Both the position numbers and the translations under genes were made by a program. Below the pieces are notes generated by a model. It saw only the letters and a list, made by a program, of their open reading frames with translations. It was not told where the DNA came from and did not search any database. From positions 1 through 28,484 of the forward strand of contig CAIXPV010000018.1 in the NCBI GenBank assembly GCA_903921405.1: DNA of 28,484 bases, in the 5' to 3' direction. This document shows positions 16,722 through 24,505 of this stretch, one piece after another (position 1 is the first letter of the stretch; each line of letters starts with the position of its first letter). This DNA is from an uncultured Actinomycetes bacterium. Its GTDB lineage: Bacteria > Actinomycetota > Actinomycetes > Nanopelagicales > Nanopelagicaceae.

Positions 16722-17957
16722 TCATACTACTGGAACCTCAACGCCAGAATCGCGGCGATACGGAAGGATTTCGGCAACATAGTTATCGATTGCACTTTCA
16801 AGACCTACATCACTTCCACTGTGCTCACTGAGATACCAGCGATTTTCCAAAATCTCATGGAACATCTGTGCATGTTCAACGCGACCACGCATGTGTTCGG
16901 GAACGCGCGAAATCGTAGCTTCATAGACTTCTATAAACCAGCGCTTAGCTAACTCGCTGACTGATGCCCCAGACTTTTGTTCACGAGCGTGGTAGCGATC
17001 AAAGGATGCAAGTATGCGTTTTGCTTGTAGCTCTTCGGTCTCAATTCCCATTAATTCGCGGAGTCTGGCACTGTGATAACCAGCTGCAACTAATTTAGGT
17101 TGGAAAGAGAGCATCTGCGAATCTCCATCGATTGTGATTGAGACTTCTTCAACGGCAAAACCTAAATCATGTAACTGGCGCATCGCGCGTTCTACTGCAT
17201 GCCGATCCTTGGGATCCAGTAATTGGCGCTCTTTTAGCGCTGCCCAAATACGGCGATAGCGGCGAATAACTGCTTCAGCTGCGCGAACTGGATCCATTCC
17301 TGGATAGAGAACGCCAGATAAAGATAAGTCTTCGAGTTCGGCAGCAACGTTAAACATTGCAATATCCAAATCATGTTCGCGCTGACCATCACTCAAAGTT
17401 TTTTGGAACTCACCAGTTTCAGCATCGACAAGATATGCGGCAAAACCTTCTGCGTCTCTGCGAAATAAAGTATTGGAGAGCGAGCAATCTCCCCACCAAA
17501 ATCCAAGCAAGTGCAGACGCACGAGCAAGAGAGCTAAGCCACTTGCCATCGTTGTTATGTCATGGGCGGTCACCGAGCCTGAAAGCAAAATCCGATATGG
17601 AAGTGAGTACGGCAGGAATCTAGTGACAATTGCGCATGGAAGCTCTTCGCCATTGCGGTCGGTTCGACCTTCAACGACAGCGATCTGTTCAACACATGGT
17701 GCATTTAAGTGGCTGAGTTCGCGAAGTACTTTGTACTCCCGGTTAGCAAATTCAGAGACCGTCTCTTTCACTGCATAGACCTGTGATTCGGGGTCACTCG
17801 TGGCGCGCACTAATCGCACAACGTGTCGAGAGATTCCCCGCTTTTCAGCCAATGCTGGATCTTCAGGCCACTCCTCCAGCGATTGATTCCATGGCAGGCC
17901 AGTAACCGCGGCGATCTCTTCGCCTAACCCAGTGATGCGCAGTGCCATGGAGCCCAT
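16722..17957 (-). CDS. DUF4032 protein with lipopolysaccharide-kinase-like N-domain
   Basis: 411 aa actinobacterial DUF4032 family. The N-terminal 190 residues carry a full protein-kinase-like set: VYAVKE (Lys64), REYKVLREL (Glu74), a catalytic loop WGDCSLSN (Asp157, Asn162) and a metal site LVDAETGE (Asp178). This resembles Kdo/WaaP-type small-molecule kinases more than Ser/Thr kinases. The C-terminal half is the DUF4032 region proper, helix-rich, with conserved ELMGIETEELQAKRIL. The substrate is unknown. It heads a minus-strand operon with the thioredoxin/TPR and MFS genes and is divergent from the AI-2E permease. ATG 17957 and ATG 17948 are both possible starts; a TATACG at 17968-17963 favours the first, giving a leaderless transcript. 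Confidence 0.83.
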   Translation of the reverse strand: MGSMALRITGLGEEIAAVTGLPWNQSLEEWPEDPALAEKRGISRHVVRLVRATSDPESQVYAVKETVSEFANREYKVLRELSHLNAPCVEQIAVVEGRTDRNGEELPCAIVTRFLPYSLPYRILLSGSVTAHDITTMASGLALLLVRLHLLGFWWGDCSLSNTLFRRDAEGFAAYLVDAETGEFQKTLSDGQREHDLDIAMFNVAAELEDLSLSGVLYPGMDPVRAAEAVIRRYRRIWAALKERQLLDPKDRHAVERAMRQLHDLGFAVEEVSITIDGDSQMLSFQPKLVAAGYHSARLRELMGIETEELQAKRILASFDRYHAREQKSGASVSELAKRWFIEVYEATISRVPEHMRGRVEHAQMFHEILENRWYLSEHSGSDVGLESAIDNYVAEILPYRRDSGVEVPVV

Positions 17958-18031
17958 TCTTGCGTATAAATGTGACGGGAAGATGAACTGCGTGTCACCA
18001 CTAGAGCAGGTGGTGGTTTTACAATGGATCT
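17958..18031. promoter_or_regulatory. Divergent promoter region, DUF4032 / AI-2E permease
   Basis: 74 nt. On the plus strand TACAAT (18020-18025, 5 of 6 to the -10 consensus) ends 6 nt before ATG 18032, which would place the transcription start at the start codon (leaderless). On the minus strand TATACG (17968-17963) ends 5 nt before ATG 17957. No Shine-Dalgarno sequence precedes either start, which agrees with leaderless initiation. No clear -35 hexamers. Confidence 0.5.
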
Positions 18032-19159
18032 ATGGCAATTTCAACGCGAATTAAGAAGGCAACGGCTCGAACCGTTAAAGCCCCCACCCCGGCAGTTGAC
18101 TATGGAACTTTGGGCGAGCCAATAAATCGAGCTCATCCTTTTTACTTTGGCTTCATTGCGACACTAGGCGCACTAACGGCAATTCTATTAATGCGTGCCC
18201 TTGCAAGCGTTAGCCAAATTTTCGTCTTGATACTTATCGCTCTATTTTTGGCGACCGGACTAAACCCTGCTGTTGAGGCACTTCGCAGGCGAAACATGTC
18301 TCGCAGCGCAGCAGTAGCCGTTATTTTTTCTGCCGTAATTCTTTTCGTTATCTTTTTTGCCCTTGTTGTCTTGCCACCAGTAATCTCTCAAGGAACTCAA
18401 TTAATTGATAAGGCTCCGCAGTTACTGACAGATCTAAAAAATAACTCGACTATTTCAAATCTTAATGACCATTATGGAATCATTGACACGCTGCAAGAAA
18501 AATTGAAATCTGTTACATCTAACGGTACTTTACTGATCTCGACTTTCGGTGGAGTCATTGGCGTTGGTAAATCAGTTCTATCAGGATTCTTTTCATTCTT
18601 GACTGTTCTTGTTCTGACTTTGTACTTCATCACCTCACTTCCACAAGCCGTTGAACTTGGTTTATCACTTGTTCCATCTAGTCGCCGCGAGCGTGTAGGA
18701 CGCCTAACAGAGGCGATTATTGCGCGAGTTGGCTCATTCGTAGGCAGCCAAATAATTATCGCAGCGATGGCATCGGTTTTTGTCTTCTTCTTATCTCTGG
18801 TTCTTGGACTACCTTCACCAATTGCAATTGGCATGATCGTCTTAGTTTGTGGACTGATTCCGCTGGTTGGCCACTTTATTGGCTGTTCAATCGTCACAAT
18901 AATTGGGCTCACTCAATCAGTTCTGCTAGGCCTCATCGCTTTTCTTGCCTATGTTGTCTACGTTCAAATCGAAAACTATGTTGTTACGCCGCGAATCATG
19001 AAAAAGACTCTCTCGGTTCCAGGTGCGGTAACAATCATCTCTGCACTTATTGGCTCTTCGTTGCTCGGGCTCATTGGTGGCTTACTTGCAGTGCCAGTAG
19101 CTGCAGCCATCATTTTGATCTTGGATGAAGTGGTAATTCCTAGAGCAAATAATTCTTAA
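18032..19159 (+). CDS. AI-2E-family membrane transporter
   Basis: 375 aa of the AI-2E transporter (YdiK/PerM/TqsA) family. A basic cytosolic N-terminus of about 35 residues is followed by two hydrophobic segments (40-63, 64-85), a third at about 93-117, a long extracytoplasmic or peripheral loop (about 120-185) and four to five further segments, with the conserved GLIPLVGHFIG region at about 275-285 and YVQIENYVVTPRIM near 310-325. Family members are proposed exporters of small signals or ions, several now linked to Na+(Li+)/H+ antiport; the autoinducer role should not be assumed. Expressed alone from the leaderless promoter upstream. The 3' end overlaps the convergent hydrolase by 4 nt. Confidence 0.88.
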   Translation: MAISTRIKKATARTVKAPTPAVDYGTLGEPINRAHPFYFGFIATLGALTAILLMRALASVSQIFVLILIALFLATGLNPAVEALRRRNMSRSAAVAVIFSAVILFVIFFALVVLPPVISQGTQLIDKAPQLLTDLKNNSTISNLNDHYGIIDTLQEKLKSVTSNGTLLISTFGGVIGVGKSVLSGFFSFLTVLVLTLYFITSLPQAVELGLSLVPSSRRERVGRLTEAIIARVGSFVGSQIIIAAMASVFVFFLSLVLGLPSPIAIGMIVLVCGLIPLVGHFIGCSIVTIIGLTQSVLLGLIAFLAYVVYVQIENYVVTPRIMKKTLSVPGAVTIISALIGSSLLGLIGGLLAVPVAAAIILILDEVVIPRANNS

Positions 19160-19866
19160 AACTCAAGCGGAAGCGTCTCGATATCGCCAGTAACAATTGA
19201 ATTTATCTCAGATAACACCCTATTAACAAAGGGTTCGCCTAACCATAAATGCTTTGCGCCATCAACTGCGATTATCTTCACTCTCGGAGTAATTGAAAAA
19301 CGCAGTGCAGCCTCTTGTGGTTGTAAGTAATCATCGAGTTCAGGAACTAATGCCACGATTGGACGTTGATCTACATTCCAATACTGCAACTCTTCATCAG
19401 TTGTGGTTCGAAGCGGCGGACTCAGCAGAATAAGTCCATTGTGGCGAAGATCTTTTGCGTGCTGCAGCGCTAAATCTGTTCCAAATGACCAGCCTACTAC
19501 CCATACATTCTCTAACTTCAAGGTATCAAAACAGTAAGAAAGCATTGCTGACACATCTAAACCTTCAGCATTTCCATTATCAAACTCACCCGTACTGCTT
19601 CCTACTTCACTTGTGGTGCCACGAGTATTAAATCGCACTACGGTAATGCCAGCCATCGCGGGTAAACGATAAGCCGCTTTCTTAAGTACATGACTATCCA
19701 TCATTCCGCCAGCGATAGGCAGCGGGTGTAGACACAAAATCGCCCCTCGTGAAGCACCAAGTGGTGCAGCAACTTCTCCAATGAGGTCAACGCCATCACT
19801 GGTTATTACATGGAAAACCGTGCGATTGGCAGGCAAGATAGTGCTGGGTCTAATGATCTCGCTCAT
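19156..19866 (-). CDS. Alpha/beta hydrolase
   Basis: 236 aa with the nucleophile elbow GWSFG (Ser127), oxyanion segment LHPLPIAGGMMDSH (46-59), acid in PELDD (Asp178 or Asp179) and base His206 in GAKHLW. The HPxPxxGG...N/D-xx pattern and RFNTRG (78-83) resemble the short dienelactone-hydrolase/YpfH-like esterases often annotated only as alpha/beta hydrolase. No signal peptide, so cytosolic. Substrate unknown. It is divergent from the aldehyde dehydrogenase across 38 nt, so the pair may respond to common conditions. Confidence 0.82.
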   Translation of the reverse strand: MSEIIRPSTILPANRTVFHVITSDGVDLIGEVAAPLGASRGAILCLHPLPIAGGMMDSHVLKKAAYRLPAMAGITVVRFNTRGTTSEVGSSTGEFDNGNAEGLDVSAMLSYCFDTLKLENVWVVGWSFGTDLALQHAKDLRHNGLILLSPPLRTTTDEELQYWNVDQRPIVALVPELDDYLQPQEAALRFSITPRVKIIAVDGAKHLWLGEPFVNRVLSEINSIVTGDIETLPLEF

Positions 19867-19904
19867 GCTACAAATCCTATCTACTCACGACTACGATTGT
19901 GCTT
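19867..19904. promoter_or_regulatory. 38-nt divergent promoter, hydrolase / aldehyde dehydrogenase
   Basis: Both strands show a -10-like hexamer exactly 7 nt before the start codon: TACGAT (19892-19897) before ATG 19905 on plus, and TAGGAT (19879-19874) before ATG 19866 on minus. They are 12 bp apart, so the -35 contact zone of each falls on the -10 of the other, and simultaneous occupancy would be difficult. No ribosome-binding sites are present. Leaderless transcripts are expected. Confidence 0.5.
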
Positions 19905-21386
19905 ATGGCTGCTAAACGTAAACCTTCGTTCAATTCACATAATCCAGTTACTGGTGAAGATATCGGTACGTATGCAATTATGAGCAAAGAACAGGTTAAT
20001 GATGCAGTTGATCACGCTCGAACTGCTACTACTGCCTGGCAAGCTCTTGGATTTACCGGTAGAAAGAAAGTTTTGCTGGCATGGAGCGCTCTCATTATTG
20101 ATCGAGTAGAACACATAGCAGAGCTGATCTCCTTAGAGACTGGAAAGCCTCTCAGTGATGCACGCCTTGAAGCCAGTATTGCCGTGAACCATATTGGTTG
20201 GGCTGCGCGTAATGCAGAAGATGTCATGCGAACCTCATATCGACGTCCTGGTTTGCTGATGGCAAATATGTCGGCGAGCGTTGAACGTGCACCTCTTGGT
20301 GTTGTTGGAATTATTGGACCATGGAACTATCCAATCTTTACTCCAATGGGATCAATCGCTTATGCCTTGGCCGCTGGAAATACAGTTGTTTTCAAGCCGA
20401 GTGAGTACACACCTGGTGTTGGTGTGTGGCTTGAAGAAAGTTTTAGTGAAGTCGCACCTTTCGCCGATATTCTCACAACCATCACTGGCTTAGGCGAAAC
20501 TGGAAGCGCACTTTGTGCAAGCGGCATCGATAAACTCTCATTTACCGGATCTACTCGCACCGCCAAATTAGTCGCCGCCCAATGCGCTGCAACCATGACA
20601 CCTGTTGTCCTTGAGTGTGGTGGAAAAGATCCAGTTATTGTCGCCGCTGATGCCGATATTAAGCGTGCTGCCGATGCAACTATGTGGTCTGCCATGGCTA
20701 ATGCAGGTCAATCATGCATCGGTGCTGAGCGAGTGTATGTCGATGAAAAAGTTGCCGATGAGTTTATTGTTCGCGCAGTTGAGCTAGCTGCCACAATTCA
20801 CGCTGGCGCACCTGGGGACGGTAACTACGGGCCTGCAACAATGCCTGCCCAAATCAAAGTCATCCAATCTCACATCAAAGCTGCAATTGCAGATGGAGGC
20901 ACATGTGTTTATGGAGGACCGAAGTCCGTACAAGCTCCATTTGTGCAACCAGTTGTATTAGTAGATGTTCCAGAGGATTCAACGGCCGTACGTGAAGAGA
21001 CTTTTGGTCCAATTATTATTATTAATCGCGTAGCTAATATGCGTGAAGCAGTTGATCTTTCTAACGCCTCTAAATATGGGCTAGGTGCCAATGTATGGTC
21101 CAAGCGTCAAGGTAAGCGAATTGCAAGCCAACTTACGTGCGGAATGGTGGCAATCAATTCAACATTTGCATTTGCCGCAATAGCATCAGTGCCATTTGGC
21201 GGTGTGAAAGATAGCGGTTCGGGTCGCGTGCATGGGCCAGAGGGATTATTGGAATATACATTTGCACGAACCGTTGTTCGCACACGTTTCTATCTTCCGT
21301 TGCAGTTCTTAAGCTTTAAACGTAGACCTCAAGATGACACCATCGTTATTAAGCTAACGAAGTTATTAAAAGGGCGCTTAGGTTAA
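19905..21386 (+). CDS. NAD(P)+-dependent aldehyde dehydrogenase
   Basis: 493 aa ALDH superfamily enzyme oxidising an aldehyde to the acid. Cofactor-site segments IGPWNYP (137-143) and NTVVFKPSEYTPG (159-171), catalytic Glu237 in VLECGGKDP, and nucleophile Cys271 in NAGQSCIG are all present. The overall pattern is closest to succinate-semialdehyde/aliphatic ALDHs; the substrate is not determined. The C-terminal 25 residues (LPLQFLSFKRRP and on) are basic and amphipathic beyond the usual end. ATG 19905 was chosen because the -10 lies 7 nt before it and a GTG two codons earlier would fall inside the promoter-start gap. The stop overlaps the convergent zinc-protein gene by 4 nt. Confidence 0.92.
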   Translation: MAAKRKPSFNSHNPVTGEDIGTYAIMSKEQVNDAVDHARTATTAWQALGFTGRKKVLLAWSALIIDRVEHIAELISLETGKPLSDARLEASIAVNHIGWAARNAEDVMRTSYRRPGLLMANMSASVERAPLGVVGIIGPWNYPIFTPMGSIAYALAAGNTVVFKPSEYTPGVGVWLEESFSEVAPFADILTTITGLGETGSALCASGIDKLSFTGSTRTAKLVAAQCAATMTPVVLECGGKDPVIVAADADIKRAADATMWSAMANAGQSCIGAERVYVDEKVADEFIVRAVELAATIHAGAPGDGNYGPATMPAQIKVIQSHIKAAIADGGTCVYGGPKSVQAPFVQPVVLVDVPEDSTAVREETFGPIIIINRVANMREAVDLSNASKYGLGANVWSKRQGKRIASQLTCGMVAINSTFAFAAIASVPFGGVKDSGSGRVHGPEGLLEYTFARTVVRTRFYLPLQFLSFKRRPQDDTIVIKLTKLLKGRLG

Positions 21387-21694
21387 TAACGCGGGGCGTT
21401 ACGAGTTCGTTCAGTATTAGGACGACGATTATTTTTCTTTGCCCAGCATGCACTGTGCCAATGCCTGCGACTATCTTCATCTCCATCTAACCATGCAACC
21501 ACGTGTGGGGTTGCCATAGGGATCATTTGATCACACCCCGGACAACGATATGGTTTAGTTGAACCTGAGCCAGTTAATTTGCGAACTGTATAGAGACCCT
21601 CGTGGTGTTCTTCAAAGCTTTGATTCGAGGTTGCAATATCTCGATCATCGGATTTCGGCCGCTTATTCTTGGGGTAGTTTTTACGCGGACTCAT
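21383..21694 (-). CDS. Small zinc-binding protein of an actinobacterial family
   Basis: 103 aa from ATG 21694, preferred over upstream alternatives because MSPRKN begins family members and the longer frame would run through the divergent promoter and into the ABC gene. The very basic N-terminus (PRKNYPKNKRPK) is followed by a zinc-finger-like core, YRCPGCDQ at about 65-72 and HWHSACW at about 92-98, in which two Cys plus His and Cys could hold one zinc. The C-terminus is again basic (KKNNRRPNTERTRN). Homologues are often mislabelled ATP/GTP-binding protein; no such motif is present. Nucleic-acid binding is plausible from the charge; function is unknown. Confidence 0.75.
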   Translation of the reverse strand: MSPRKNYPKNKRPKSDDRDIATSNQSFEEHHEGLYTVRKLTGSGSTKPYRCPGCDQMIPMATPHVVAWLDGDEDSRRHWHSACWAKKNNRRPNTERTRNAPRY

Positions 21695-21736
21695 GGCCCT
21701 ATTTTCGCATAGTAATTCCCATAGTAGTATTGCAAT
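21695..21736. promoter_or_regulatory. 42-nt divergent promoter, zinc protein / ABC exporter
   Basis: Plus strand: TAGTAT (21725-21730) ends 6 nt before ATG 21737, a leaderless arrangement. Minus strand: TACTAT (21714-21709) ends 14 nt before ATG 21694, giving a leader of about 7 nt. The two hexamers are 10 bp apart, so the polymerase sites overlap. Confidence 0.45.
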
Positions 21737-22588
21737 ATGAACGCTATCGAGGTGAGCGGCCTTACAAAGAGTTACGGCGATGTTCATGCCGTTCGAGGAG
21801 TTGACCTCACAATAGCAACCGGTGAGATTTTCGCTCTTCTGGGACCAAATGGCGCTGGTAAGACGACAATCGTTGAAATCCTTGAAGGCTTTCGCATGCG
21901 TGATGCCGGACAGGTAAGGGTTTTAGGCTTTGACCCACACGATGAAGGCAATGCTGCTCGGCAATGGCGCAATCGGATCGGCATAGTCCTACAGTCGACA
22001 TCAGATTCGGGAGATTTAACTGTTATCGAGACCATCGAACACTTCAGCGGCTACTACTCCAATCCTCGTAATGTTGAAGAAGTTATTAACTCCGTTGGAT
22101 TAGATGAAAAAGCTGGTTCATTGATTCGAAATTTATCAGGTGGGCAGCGCAGACGCTTAGATGTTGCACTTGGCATCATTGGCAACCCCGAGCTTCTATT
22201 TCTTGATGAACCAACTACAGGTTTTGACCCTGAAGCTCGACGCTCCTTTTGGGCGTTAATCGAAAAACTTCGCGGCAATGGAACAACTATTTTACTGACC
22301 ACCCATTACTTAGATGAAGCTGAAGCATTGGCCGATCGAGTAGGCGTTATTAACGATGGAAAGATTATTGAAGTCTCTACTCCTGCCGAACTAGGAGGGC
22401 GTAGCACAGCACAGGCCCTTGTTTCATGGCGTGATGGAGCAGAGATCAAATCATTAGCAACAGATAATCCAACGTCCTTGGTCAGTAAGTTAACTGCACA
22501 ATTTAATGGTGAGATTCCAGAGCTCACTGTTACTCGTCCATCACTTGAAGATATCTATTTGACAATGATTGGCATAACTCATGAATAA
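21737..22588 (+). CDS. ABC transporter ATP-binding protein (ABC-2 / DrrA type)
   Basis: 283 aa. Walker A GPNGAGKTT (36-44), signature LSGGQRRR near 134-141, Walker B LLFLDEPTTGFD near 154-165 and the switch His in TTHYLDEAEAL give a complete ATPase. The C-terminal 70 residues are the small domain typical of DrrA/CcmA-like export ATPases. It powers the permease that follows, whose ATG overlaps this gene's stop by 8 nt. The cargo (lipid, drug, polymer or peptide) cannot be inferred from the ATPase. Confidence 0.93.
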   Translation: MNAIEVSGLTKSYGDVHAVRGVDLTIATGEIFALLGPNGAGKTTIVEILEGFRMRDAGQVRVLGFDPHDEGNAARQWRNRIGIVLQSTSDSGDLTVIETIEHFSGYYSNPRNVEEVINSVGLDEKAGSLIRNLSGGQRRRLDVALGIIGNPELLFLDEPTTGFDPEARRSFWALIEKLRGNGTTILLTTHYLDEAEALADRVGVINDGKIIEVSTPAELGGRSTAQALVSWRDGAEIKSLATDNPTSLVSKLTAQFNGEIPELTVTRPSLEDIYLTMIGITHE

Positions 22589-23375
22589 GATTCCCAGTGC
22601 GATTTCTCTGGGTATTCGTCGCGGCGGGTTAGAGATTAAGCAGTTTTCACGCCAGCGTGAATCCGTCGTCTTTACACTTCTTTTTCCAGTTATTTTGCTC
22701 GTTATCTTCGGTTCAGTCTTTACTGACACAATTGCGCCTAACGTAACTTTTTCTCAATACTTCGTCGCAGGAATGATTGCTTCTGGTTTAGTTAATACTG
22801 GTTTTCAAGCTCTAGCAATTACTATTCCTCTGGAGCGTGATTTTGGCGCCCTAAAGCGGTTACGAGGCACGCCAATGCCGGCCTCAAGTTATTTCATCGG
22901 AAAAGCAATTCTGGTTTCTGTAAGCATGGTTATCCAAATCCTTATGCTGCTTGGATTTGGCGCTATCTTCTTTGGCGTAGATATGCCTACTGATATCAAT
23001 AAATGGATCACATTTACGTGGCTCACTTTGCTAGGTAGCGCTTGCTCAACTGCGTTAGGGATCGCATTTTCAATTGTTCCAAAGAGCGGCAGAGGTGCAT
23101 CTGCTGTGGTTTCACCTATCGTTATTGTCTTGCAGTTCTTTAGCGGAGTCTTTCTTATCTTCACCCAGCTACCTACATGGATGCAGCAGTTTGCGGCACT
23201 ATTCCCGCTTAAATGGCTTACTCAGGGAATGCGTTCGGTCTTCTTGCCTGATTCATTTGCAACGCAGGAAGTAGCCAAATCATGGGAAAATGGAAAGACT
23301 TTTGTAATCCTGGTGGTGTGGCTCGTTATCGGTGTCTTCTTTTCAGTGCGTAAATTTAAGTGGGATCGCGATTAA
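22581..23375 (+). CDS. ABC-2 type transporter permease
   Basis: 264 aa with about six hydrophobic segments (roughly 30-50, 60-80, 106-130, 140-163, 170-193, 234-254) and the ABC-2 motif region PLERDFGALKRLRGTPM (75-91), which couples to the ATPase. FFSGVFLIFTQLPTWMQ (about 183-199) is typical of the extracellular loop before the last helix. It forms an exporter with the upstream ATPase; as a half-size protein it should dimerise. The stop is adjacent to, or overlapped by, the start of the secreted protein gene. Confidence 0.9.
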   Translation: MNKIPSAISLGIRRGGLEIKQFSRQRESVVFTLLFPVILLVIFGSVFTDTIAPNVTFSQYFVAGMIASGLVNTGFQALAITIPLERDFGALKRLRGTPMPASSYFIGKAILVSVSMVIQILMLLGFGAIFFGVDMPTDINKWITFTWLTLLGSACSTALGIAFSIVPKSGRGASAVVSPIVIVLQFFSGVFLIFTQLPTWMQQFAALFPLKWLTQGMRSVFLPDSFATQEVAKSWENGKTFVILVVWLVIGVFFSVRKFKWDRD

Positions 23376-23943
23376 GCGCTTATCCCTTCTCATCGTGGTT
23401 GCAGTACTGATTGCACCTAACGCTGATGCTGCGACAAAATCAGCGCCATCTGCGCATGCAATTATTAGCCTCAAGAAAAAAATCAATATCTCGCCTTCCC
23501 CATCACCTACTTGGCCTCCTAAAGGCTTTAAAAAGAATGGTGAGGTATACGCCAAGATTCCAACGGCACAAGAGCTCGTTGGAACAGCCTCAAACAGCAA
23601 AGTTTTAACTCGTCAGCTTGCCCAATTAGTAGATGGGGTTCCTATCTGCGAAAAATACTCGTGCGGGGCAGTGCAACTAGCATCATTAAATGGCTGCACG
23701 TGGTGGGATATCACGGCAAAGGTTGTTGGTCAAACGTCATTCGATGACAAGACTATTAAAGTGTATGGAAATATTAGAACAACTATTAAAGAAACGGCAA
23801 GACGCCAAATTACGACAGTGCTACTAATTAGCCAAGAGCCATTGGAGCTTCATAGAACCGTCGCTGGCGTTACTGCTAACTGCCATCATGATGCGACAAC
23901 TGAAAAGATTCCATCAACAAACTACGTGCCAGTTAGCGATTAG
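23332..23943 (+). CDS. Secreted protein of unknown function, four cysteines
   Basis: 203 aa from the only canonical start in frame (GTG 23332), which would overlap the permease by 44 nt. The N-terminus has a signal peptide: KRLSLLIVVAVLIAPNADAA with cleavage expected after about residue 34. Directly before its first Lys is an ATT (23371) that overlaps the permease TAA by one base, so a non-canonical ATT start would give an ideal signal peptide. The mature part has a Ser/Pro linker (INISPSPSPTWPP, 51-63) and a C-terminal domain with Cys106, Cys111, Cys122 and Cys184, probably two disulfides. No family recognised. Its position suggests a job linked to the ABC exporter or the cell envelope. Confidence 0.7.
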   Translation: MSSFQCVNLSGIAIKRLSLLIVVAVLIAPNADAATKSAPSAHAIISLKKKINISPSPSPTWPPKGFKKNGEVYAKIPTAQELVGTASNSKVLTRQLAQLVDGVPICEKYSCGAVQLASLNGCTWWDITAKVVGQTSFDDKTIKVYGNIRTTIKETARRQITTVLLISQEPLELHRTVAGVTANCHHDATTEKIPSTNYVPVSD

Positions 23944-24505
23944 CCCCTGGCACCCAAAGCTGATCACCAATTTCTTTATTAGAATAACGAGCTAGGACAA
24001 ATAATAAATCGGAGCATCGATTTAAATACTTAGCTGTTATTGGACTTACTCCACCACCGAAAGCGTGAATTGCAGCCCACGTGCACCGCTCGGCCCGACG
24101 AACCACAGTGCGTGCAACATGCAGGTGTGCAGCAGCTGATGTACCAGATGGCAGGACGAATGAGCGAAGAGATTCAAGTTCACTATTGTATTTATCGATT
24201 GCAGCCTCTAAATATTCAACTTGCGACTCAAGAACGCGCAAAGGTTCAAAGGCAGGTGAATCCACAATAGGTGTACATAAATCAGCTCCAACGTCGAAGA
24301 GATCATTTTGGATTCGCACTAACAGTGCACGGACATCATCGCTGAGTTGATCAGTTGAGAGCACAACGCCAATTGACGAATTAGCTTCATCTACTGTCGC
24401 ATACGCCTCTAGGCGTGGATCATTCTTTGATGTTCGGCTCATGTCCCCAAGGGACGTGGTGCCATCATCGCCGGTCTTGGTATAAATGCGCGTTAAATTA
24501 ACCAT
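23933..24505 (-). CDS. pduO: Cob(I)alamin adenosyltransferase, PduO type
   Basis: 190 aa, normal for PduO-type ATR. It transfers adenosyl from ATP to cob(I)alamin to make coenzyme B12. RIYTKTGDDGTTSLGD (6-21) is the ATP-binding N-terminal motif, RTVVRRAERC (about 131-140) and LNRCSDLLFVLAR (about 160-172) are the family signatures, and the helical-bundle pattern in between is intact. No other B12 synthesis gene is visible except, possibly, the phosphatase half of the RNase H fusion. It is divergent from murA across 28 nt and overlaps the convergent secreted-protein gene by 11 nt. Confidence 0.93.
   Translation of the reverse strand: MVNLTRIYTKTGDDGTTSLGDMSRTSKNDPRLEAYATVDEANSSIGVVLSTDQLSDDVRALLVRIQNDLFDVGADLCTPIVDSPAFEPLRVLESQVEYLEAAIDKYNSELESLRSFVLPSGTSAAAHLHVARTVVRRAERCTWAAIHAFGGGVSPITAKYLNRCSDLLFVLARYSNKEIGDQLWVPGANR

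Noticed and set aside
18472..18912. 146-codon minus-strand open frame inside the AI-2E transporter gene
   Set aside because: Its composition (runs of Thr, Ile, Lys, Arg) is what hydrophobic transmembrane codons give in reverse; the plus-strand gene is clear.
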